Made by a program: the position numbers and the translations under genes. Below, in pieces: positions 55,901 through 64,000 of a stretch of DNA of 64,000 nt (the first letter of the stretch is position 1; every line of letters begins with the position of its first letter). The notes beneath the pieces are model-generated. The model ran no database searches. It was given only the letters and a program-made list of their open reading frames with translations, and was not told the origin of the DNA. Source of the DNA: Gavia stellata (taxonomy: Eukaryota; Chordata; Aves; Gaviiformes; Gaviidae); NCBI RefSeq assembly GCF_030936135.1, contig NC_082603.1, positions 29,761,236-29,825,235 on the forward strand, read 5' to 3'.

Positions 55901-56984
55901 ACACCATCTGATCTCTGGAATGTTTTATAAAGGAGATTAATTTCATTATGTTCAGCTTTTACAGATAGAAAGCTGTGGAATAGTGGAGCAGGGGGAAGAG
56001 GAGGGATCAAGCAAACCATGTTAAATACTTTATATCACCCAGCATGCTGGTAGCAAAGACCAGGACCAAAGCAAAACCATCCATGTCTTGGGATGCTCTG
56101 TCCTGTAGTCCCACCTTCTCCCATTTCTTCAACTATAAGTCATTGTTTAAAGAAATTATTTAAGATTTTCATGACTCTGTCTGAGAGCAGGATCTCTCCA
56201 ATGTTTCCCAAGCTCCCAAAGTCTGTGGGAGCCCCAGAGAGAGTTTCAGCTGGTGCAAAGCAGCAAAGCCCCATGGATGTAAGCAGAGATGTGCCAGGTC
56301 TGACAGCTGCCAGTCTGGCTGTGGGAGGTTCTTGTTTCTGATGCAAAGAAGGAACCTGGGCTGGCAGAGGTGATCAGAGTATGTATTTCATATTAATGTC
56401 ATGAATTCATTGTGCTTTTTCACCTTAAAAGATCAGCCTAAATAAGAATTTCTCATCACTGTCAAACACTTTTGCGAAGAACAGCCGAAAGGAAAAAAGA
56501 CAAGCCATTACCAGCTCTTACTGCAAATCATTATGTATGAAATCTGAGAATGGCAACAAATGAGACCGAGGGGGCTGGATCAGGGCCAGCTGGCCGGTCC
56601 GGTAGATACTCAACTTCTGTTTGAATTATTGTAACCTGCTGCCGGAAAGATAAAAGCTGAACATTAGCCAGGCCTCTAAGGTTCAGATCAGCACTGTCCA
56701 AAATCAATAGGAAGCCCATTTTGTTTTCAGTAGCCGTTGAGATTTTGTTATTGTTCGATCACATGAAGCAGCCCCTCCGAGAGGCATCCTGACAGCGTGA
56801 GTCACTCTTTTCCAGCATACCTTGTTTACATTAACCAGAGGAGTTTCTTCCCTATGCAAAACTGTGAGGAACAGTACGACCAACAGTTACATAGAAATAA
56901 CATTGCATAACCTCCTCCATAAACCCCTGGGATCATCTGGCGTTTCTCAATACGAAAAAAGCAATAAATAACTTGAGGAGTCAG
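46966..56984. other. SCP2-PODN intergenic region
   Basis: About 10 kb with no credible exon on either strand. Besides the ancient repeat it holds short homopolymers and an imperfect TTTCTGAGATTA tandem at about 55756-55816. A TGAGTCA (AP-1 type) match lies at 56798-56804, 500 bases before the PODN start. Reading frames of 60-140 codons here lack ATG starts, splice context or family resemblance. No RNA gene was recognised. Confidence 0.7.
47270..48370. repeat. Decayed ancient amniote interspersed repeat (L3/CR1-like)
   Basis: Two blocks resemble, from memory, an old repeat shared by turtles, crocodilians and birds. The first is at about 47290-47630 (ACTGAATCAGACCAAAA, then TTTTTGAATCCTTGACGGC, then TTATTCCTTTTTATCTTAT). 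The second is at about 48085-48300 (ACTGAATTTCAACTGTCTG, CTGCCTGCAGCTTTTGTAC, CATCCCACTGTTCAACTTC). Their order matches the remembered consensus. The copy is very diverged and contains a T run of over 20 bases near 47680. Family name and limits are uncertain. Confidence 0.5.
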
Positions 56985-57720
56985 GGATGGTGCGGGGGGT
57001 GCTGCCAGGCCGCCGGCTGCAGCTGCGGACCCGCTGGCGGGTCCGGCCGGAGGGGCAGCGCCTGGCTGGGGGCCCGGGGCCGGGCAGCGCCGCTCGCTCT
57101 CACCCCGCTCCCCAAACCGCCTTGAGAGCCCGTGAAAGCACCCAGGGAAAGCGGGAAGGCGCTGCGGCGGCGGGGCTGGCGCCTCGGGCTCCCGCGGCCC
57201 CGGGGCGGGCGGTGCGGGGGGCTCAGCCGGGCCGGGCCCTGGCGCTGCCGGCCCCTCCCGCCGGGGCCTGACCCCGCGCCGTGCTCTCGGCTTTCAGGGG
57301 CGATGCCCGCCGGCGGCCGGGCGCTGCTGGCGCTGGGGCTCCTGGCGCTGGGCTGCGCCGCCGCCCGCCCGCCGCCGCCCGCCGCCAACGACTTCCCCGA
57401 GGGCGCCCCCGAGCGGCGGCGGCCGCCCGGCCCGGCCCCCGCCTGCCCCCGCGACTGCGGCTGCACCCAGGAGGGCGTCGTGGACTGCGGCGGCATCGAC
57501 CTGAAGGAGTTCCCGCTCCTGCTGCCGGAGCTGACCAACCACCTCTCCCTGCAGGTAAGGGAGCCGAGCCGCGGGTGCCCGGGCCGGCGCCGGCCGCCCG
57601 GCTCCCACACGCGCCCCCGGCCGCCTCCGGGGTCTCCCTGGGCCGCGCAGGCCCCTGCCCTTGCGTCCGTCCCGCTCCCTTCGGGGGCTCCTCGGCTTTG
57701 CGTCGGAAGCAGGAGGTGCA
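56985..57720 (+). promoter_or_regulatory. CpG island at PODN 5' end
   Basis: Sharp GC-rich block beginning at about 56985 and covering the first coding exon. The ATG follows only five bases after an acceptor-like TTTCAG (57292-57297). An untranslated first exon upstream within the island is therefore likely, but its limits cannot be fixed. Confidence 0.8.
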
Positions 57721-60700
57721 GCAGGCCCAGCGCTTGTGCTCAACAAACGCGCCTGGTTATGGGCGTTAATCCTCTCCCCACAGATCCAGGGAGGAAAAAA
57801 GATAGGAAATGTTTCTCCTTATTCTCTCCCCAAGTCCAAGAGAGGAATTCTTTGTCCCGAGTAATAATTACTGTTTCTGGCGAAGGCCTTTCATTTTGAG
57901 GCGTCTTTGAAGAGCATTGAAGAGCTAAATTACTTCATTAATGAGAAATTTTCTGGCAGCACTGGCAGCACGCGTTAGCTGAAGTGTTGTAAACACGTTG
58001 TACCAGTCCAGACACAGACCCAGCCGGTGTCCCGGCTCTCCCTGCAGCACGTGGGCTCAGCAAGGAGCGGGCGTAACATGGCCGAAGCCGTCCATCACAG
58101 TGAGCGGCAGTGCCTGTGACACCCAGAGAGCACCTGCTTGTGCTGCAGAGATGTCATGTCTTTTCAGGAGAAGGGCACCTAAGGATGCGACATTCAAGCT
58201 TCAGGTAGAAGCAGCAATCTGTCCTAGACTGGCAGCAGATTTCCATGCTCTGCTGTTTGTTAATTGATCCCTGAGACCAACATTTGGGCAGGCATCCTTT
58301 CCCTGCCTGTACCCTGACATCTGAGGACGTGGGCAGCGCTGAGGCGTGGCAGCCCCGTGGCCGTTCCTCCTTGGAGCTGTGGCAGTAGTTCCAGGCTTTT
58401 CAATGCCTCTTTGGCACTTAACCAAGTGCTTTTTGATTATTGCTCCCATTTACCATTTCTGTTCAATGGATGAATTGCAGATTTTGTTCAGAGCTTTCCA
58501 TCCAAGTGCAGCATTGTTAGAAAAACTGTAATATAAGCTGGCACCTTCCTCAGCAGATCTGTCCCAGGCGTGTGCTAGCCATATCTCCCACCTCTACTGC
58601 CAACAGCAGAGAAGCTTTTTGGAGCAGCAGCTGTCGCTTTCTGTGTATTGGCCTGGCTTCCAGCACAGTGGGTCCTTGACTAGTCCCCTAGATGCTAAAA
58701 CACTAGAATCGCTCATTAATGGTCAAAATGTTAGTCAGCATGTTAATGAAAATCTGATGGCAGTCACCCCTGACAGTAAAAGCAGAGGAAGTGAGCCCAG
58801 GTTGACTCTCCCTGCCCATGATGAGTTGTTTTTAAAACAACGCATAAATAACAGAAGTAATAAACTTGGAAATCCACAGTGCCAACCTCGTCGCAAATGC
58901 TTTGCTGCAGCTATGGGGTTTGGCTGTGGCAGATGGATTATAGGCTTTGCCAGGCATAATCACACCCTTTGTGTGCTACCAGTGCATAAGCCAGATAATT
59001 CTGGAGGTGAGCACAAGCTACAGAACTTGGTTCAGGCCTTCAAATGCTGCTGGGTTTGGATGTCTTGGTTGTGAGATCTGAGTTTGGCTCATTACGGAGA
59101 GAAGTCTTGACAATGATTTGACATGGTGGGTTCATTTCCAAATTTTGTTGGAGTTCACAGTCTGGGTTTATTGGGATCCTTCTTGGGTTCCTTTGCTGAT
59201 GATTAATACTCTCTGTTTTCTTAGAATAACCAGATAGAAGAAATCTTTCCAGAAGAGCTTGCTCGTCTTTACAGACTGGAAACTCTCAATTTGCAAAACA
59301 ACAGGCTGACTTCAAAAGGTAAACTGGCAGAGCCGTGGACAGAGCCTGTGCCTCTGTCCAACCAGCTTATGCAATGAGGCCGGTGACAGGTGATAAGGAA
59401 AGCCACAGAGTGATGGATTGACTTGGTTGGAGTGGTTAACTATAAGCCTCACTCCTTTGGCCATCACACAGATCATGGAGGCACTTTATCATCCGAAACA
59501 TAATACTCAGTGTGTAAGAATGCAGCCTTACTGAACCCGTGGAGGGGACCTGGCAGCAGCACTGTGTACTGTGGCGTGAGATTTTCTCTTCCAGGAAACT
59601 CCCTCCAGTCCCACAGGCACATCAATGCAATGCACTTGAGAACCAGAAATGTCTACATGCTGAATGATTTTCTTTTGACTGACCTTGTTTCTTAATCCAC
59701 TTGTTTAGTTCAGTCTAGTCAGTCAGTTAGTGCAGTTTAGTCCAGGTCAGTCCTTGTTGAATTTGGTATAAATACAAATAATATATATTGCAAATAAGGC
59801 AACTTCTACCCTCCTAAAACTGTTTTGACTTTTGTAGGCAGGTTTTGCTTGCTAGGTCATATGGTTATTAGAGAAACTTGACAAGGGGTTAGTAAGGAAA
59901 GCAAAAGGAACAGAAGAATTGGAGTAAATATTAAGAGGGGAGGATGTGCAATATAAAAGATATAATTGTTGTTAACTTGCGTCACCCAGTTGCTCTGAAT
60001 GCTGTTGCTATCCTTATTCCAATGATGGAGAACAGCCTTTATTGAGAATGTGGGCATACTATGTATGGGACCCAAAACATAGCACTCTTACATAGCACAA
60101 GGAAGGCTGTGCTTAATAATTCAGGCTTTGACATTATTGCCTTTGGGGCTTGATGTTTCTTTCACAAGCTTCAGTGAAGTCCTGAGTTTCCAATATGTTT
60201 TGACGTGGGAAATAGCTTCACCTTTGACTTATGGTTATCTAACTGCCAGGTGAAAATGTTATTTGCAGCCTTTCCATTGTGACAGCAATTGTGCTTGTGT
60301 GATCAGCTGGATGTGGAGTGATTCAGCTGAAAATTAATAATTATTGGGGGAGGGTAAGCTCGGAGCTGGATCAGCTCTCTGAGCTGGTTACTGTGTGGCT
60401 ATCTGGATTGTGGGGGAGCAGACCAAGGGAAGGGTTATGACATGCAGATACTGCTGTTATTTTGGCAACACCATGGTCATAGGTCAGGTTGATATGATCA
60501 TTAAACAACCTCGGATTATGTCCTTCCAAGAAAAATGATTTGCAGATTCATGAGCAAGTGACAAAAGAAACTTCTCAGATAGCATGGTTGCTGCGAGCAC
60601 CGATAATCAGCCGTACAGCAAGTCTACCCAGCTCTGTACCTGACCCTTGCCAGTGGGGTTGGCCACAAGGCTTGCATGCTTAAGATTTTTAATGGTCTTC

Positions 60701-60978
60701 CATTGCTCTTAACAATCTGTGGGGTTTTTTTTTTTAATTTAAAAAAACCCAAAACAACAATAGATCTGGGTCAGATTGTTTCAGTGGCAATGAAAAATAT
60801 TTAAATCTCCCATTAAAGATATTATCTGAGAGAGAAAGCTACCCTCTGGTATTTTCACTCAGAGAGGCAATAACGTGCCAGTGTCACTGATTAGAGTTAT
60901 TCCTGTTTTTAAGGGTTGCCAGAGGAAGCATTTGAGCATCTGGAGAACCTGAATTACCTGTACCTGGCAAACAATAAG
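57303..60978 (+). CDS. PODN: PODN, podocan (N-terminal part, 3 exons; continues past window)
   Basis: Coding exons 57303-57554, 59225-59318 and 60914-60978 join in frame. The product starts with a hydrophobic Leu/Ala/Gly signal peptide ([21 protein letters not shown]), then a Pro/Arg-rich linker (22-47). Next comes the small leucine-rich proteoglycan N-terminal cysteine cluster CX3CXCX7C (Cys 48, 52, 54, 62; [17 protein letters not shown]). The first LRRs follow ([45 protein letters not shown]). Podocan is a secreted matrix protein reported to bind collagen and to restrain smooth-muscle growth in mammals. Only about 137 of some 600 residues are in the window. In-frame sequence upstream of 57303 is open but has no ATG. 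Confidence 0.93.
57555..59224 (+). other. PODN intron after first coding exon
   Basis: The island tails off by about 57720 and the rest is moderate in GC. A 151-codon frame at 58619-59074 starts at TTG and has no recognised domain. Confidence 0.7.
59319..60913 (+). other. PODN intron, second
   Basis: Contains a low-complexity stretch of AGTC/AGTT-type repeats at about 59706-59755. No gene or mobile element was recognised. Confidence 0.65.
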
Positions 60979-63900
60979 GTAAGAGGCTCACAAGGCTTTC
61001 AGAGTTCTTTTCTAATTGGGTTCTGAAAGTTAAACAACCAAGTCTTCAATTCTTTTAAAATATATATCCCACATAAGTAAGATTGTGCTAAAGTGATATT
61101 CTAATGCAGGTTCATCTAAGGTCAAGACAATCAGTATGCTAAAAAATTAGAGGGTACACATGCCGGTATGTTTTGAACACTTACTTAGTTGTGCAACTGG
61201 TGAAAGGTTTCCCTTGTGTGTGTAGGGAGGTGCAGAGAGGCCCTGCATTTATAAATTACCACTGTCTTCAGTAGGCTTTGGATCAGCTGCATGCAGATTT
61301 GGTAGCTGCCTGTATGCAAATATGCTGTGGGGTAATGATGTGAAATGCTGCGTATTGCATCAGATGAGGCTGGTTGAAAAATTTGTGAACAAACATGTCC
61401 TAATACCTGTGTTTGAGCCATCAAAATCTGTAAAAAGCTATCCAGTTTTCCCTGATTCCCATTCTTATTAGGTTTGATGTTGGGGGATACCCACATACAG
61501 TGAAACTGCGCAAGTTATGAATTTATTCTTTTAGCTGCAGTGGTAGAAGCTGAATTTCTTTTTTAATGGAGAAGATCCTAGGTGCTTTCCTATTAATGAC
61601 CCAATTTGGATGTCATGACAGAAGCACATCTTTCCTGCCAAGGGTAGGAAATGAAGTAACTTCTCACATACCCTTATATCTGGGTGTTTCCCGTTATGGC
61701 TTTCTTTTTCCCCAGTGATCGTCCATAAATACTTGCTACAGAAGAAACTGGGATGCCACAGAAGAATAAAAGTTGAAACATCAGGCAGAGCTTCTTTTAT
61801 CTACAAAACCCCTGCCCTTCCATCTCTCCCTCTATCTCTGTGTGTGTATATATATATATGCATGTCTGTTTATATATATATTATTATCTGCTTAAAATCT
61901 GTGACCTTTCGATGTTTTGTTTCTATACATATGGCCACATTCAGGTTTCAGTCAGGCCAAGACATATCCAGAATCACTCCATAGATTTCTGTATGGAATG
62001 ATTGAGAATAGAACCCATTCCTTAGTACAGTAACATTGTGTTCTTTTCTCCCTTTCAAGCACCATTTCCATATAACAATCTTGGCAGTTAATAACTCCAT
62101 AAAAAGGAACAAGCCAGACGGTGACTAATATTCCAGAACTTTGCACTCCAGTTTTCCCTGTGTGACAAAACAAAGTGTTTGGTTTTTCTGGCTTTCCTGC
62201 AGAGAGAAAAAGATCCCAAAAGAAAATGCAAACATCAGCGAATGTCAGAACTAGTTATAGGGAGAAGTTGTGGACCCACAAAAATAACACATTTCTTTAT
62301 AAATCACAAGCCAGGACAAACCAGATTGGCTTCAAACTGCATCCACTCTGCAGCAGGAAACACTGCAGATCAAGTAACTGTGGTATCTGGAGGAGAGCAG
62401 GGATTTGCTGGTAGTTTGCTCCTTGTTTTATGGATTATCTTAATGCTGCTTTATCTTCTGTTGTGATCCCATCAGATGTAGCTAAATAGTCTTTTGTTAA
62501 ACTAGCATAGTTGGTTGGAGAAAAGAAATGTCATAATAGACTAAAAGCCTTCTGTGGCTTATGAGTAGCAAGTACTTCAAGTAAAGAACGGATGCTGTAG
62601 TTTCCTTTTTAATTTTTCACCCCACTCCCATAATTTGCATCTATCATGTAGTATCCACAGTAACTCTTGTTAATAACAGAAATCTCTTCCACCAAACTGT
62701 AGACTAGGTCCTGAGCTGTCACTATTATTTACTATAAGCTGGTGGTTTTGTTGACAGAAGGTTTTACATTTCCCCGTATCCCCACAGTAATACGGGATTC
62801 ACCTGGATCCAGTACTTCTGTTTATATCAAAGCTTGTTATAAGCAATAAAACTTGTTCCAAAACTGGTAATAACTTTTGTATAATCCTTCTGAGTTCATT
62901 TGTTAACTCATTAGTTAACAGTAGAGAAACACTATCTGCCATACGGAAAGGAAGATCCAGCAGTAAAGGGCAGGAAAATTGCAGCTGGAGAAAGGCAGAT
63001 TGCTGCTTATTAGGCAATATGCTAGACAAAGCTACTGAGTCAACTTTATTTTTGCTAACAGTTACAACAATCCACCATTAATCCTTCAACCAGTCAACCA
63101 GTGGAGTTCAATTAGTCTCATGACTAAGTGCTGAAATGCCAAAGCCAAGTCCTGAGCAAGTGAAAACTCTTTCTGGATGAAACTTCTCTTTCTCTTTCCT
63201 CTTTCTTGTGGTTCTGATGTCTCTCATTTCACATATCTGAGCCATGCCCTTTGTTTTGTGTAAAACTTATGACCTGATAGACCGTGTTTCAGGAGAAAAG
63301 CTTTAATGTGCCACTGTGTATGAAAGTGATTAAGTCTATTTCCTGTGTCTGAATTCTCAATATTATGTTACGGTAAAGACTTATTTCTTTCTGAGGCACT
63401 GTCAGACCTTCCTAGTCAGAGATGAGTGCCTTTATCCACTTCCCTGAAATCATATCTCCCAGGTCAGAAGGTGAGAGATTACCACTAAAGCCAAGAGCAG
63501 TACTGTGGCAACTGTAGTAATATATAAAATGCCTGCTTCCACTGCTTACGTACCATCTGGAAATACTGTGCGATCTGTAGGAAAGATCTTTCCTGTGTTT
63601 GTGACCATTACTGATTTAAGACAGCTTAAGGATGGAGGTTTTGGCAGAGGTGAAAATGAAAAACAGTAAATAATGTACTTTTGCCCTTTAAAAAATAGGG
63701 CTGTATTATGAGTCCAGTAAATTGCAACTTCATGGATGTAGTCCATCAATGCACACTTGACAAACTAGTAGAGAGACATCTAGACCCCTTTCGATAAATA
63801 CATAGTTTAAGGTTTGGGTTAGGCAGTTCTCCAATAGAGTGTCTGTTCTCTCACACATTGTTCATCTTTTAAATACTTTTGTTTTTACACTATTATTAAT

Positions 63901-64000
63901 AACGAATTGCAGTTTTATTGTAACAAAGACGAGCCAGCTGAATTGGGGAAATTACAAAGCTGATTTAAAGCCACCTCCACACTGCTCCTGCACCTACACT
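60979..64000 (+). other. PODN intron running off the right edge
   Basis: No further LRR-coding exon was found before the window ends. It holds a TG/TA microsatellite at 61839-61883 and otherwise unique sequence. Confidence 0.65.
61839..61883 (+). repeat. (TG)n(TA)n microsatellite
   Basis: About 4-5 TG units followed by about 7 TA units, a short break, then another TA run. Confidence 0.9.

Noticed and set aside
56981-57610. 209-codon minus-strand frame at PODN
   Set aside because: GC-rich antisense shadow with low-complexity Pro/Arg/Gly content.
57132-57899. 255-codon frame extending PODN both ways
   Set aside because: Begins at GTG and reads through the exon donor at 57555; the spliced form continues the LRR protein properly.
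58619-59074. 151-codon frame in a PODN intron
   Set aside because: Starts at TTG, composition not protein-like, no homology recognised.

Overview
The window is nuclear DNA from a bird. It carries interspersed CR1 LINE remnants, one ending in the CR1-type octamer tail, and an avian-style LTR element. The genes are spliced, with AT-rich introns and sharp CpG islands at promoters. The gene order ZYG11B, ECHDC2, SCP2, PODN matches the block I know from human 1p32.3, except that ZYG11A is absent between ZYG11B and ECHDC2. The LTR family looks like one common in non-galliform birds, but that is recall and the species cannot be named from the sequence.

Layout. 1-13.5 kb: the last twelve coding exons and 3' UTR of ZYG11B (+), with a CR1 copy in the first intron seen. 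13.5-14.8 kb: spacer between two convergent genes. 14.8-22.4 kb: complete ECHDC2 on the minus strand, 10 coding exons and 292 codons. 22.4-22.65 kb: a CpG-island promoter shared head-to-head by ECHDC2 and SCP2. 22.65-47 kb: complete SCP2 (+), 16 coding exons and 533 codons for SCPx. Intron 3 holds a 2.5 kb endogenous LTR element in antisense, and a second CpG island covers exon 12, where the shorter pro-SCP2 reading frame begins. 47-57 kb: intergenic, no gene seen, with a decayed ancient repeat at about 47.3-48.4 kb. 57-64 kb: CpG-island 5' end and first three coding exons of PODN (+), running off the right edge.

Function. ZYG11B is the substrate receptor of a CUL2 E3 ligase. ECHDC2 is a crotonase-fold protein, probably mitochondrial. 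SCP2 makes a peroxisomal thiolase/sterol-carrier fusion (SCPx) and the carrier alone. PODN is a secreted leucine-rich proteoglycan. ECHDC2 and SCP2 both belong to acyl-CoA metabolism families and share a promoter. The other two genes are neighbours without an evident functional link.

Exon boundaries were placed by hand from splice signals, reading-frame continuity and remembered family sequences. All ECHDC2 and SCP2 exons join without a frameshift or stop. No novel coding system was found. The points most worth a second look are the internal SCP2 promoter, the CAG-type repeat in the SCP2 leader, the missing ZYG11A, a GC-AG intron, and an LTR element with a conflicting class signature and a nested minisatellite.
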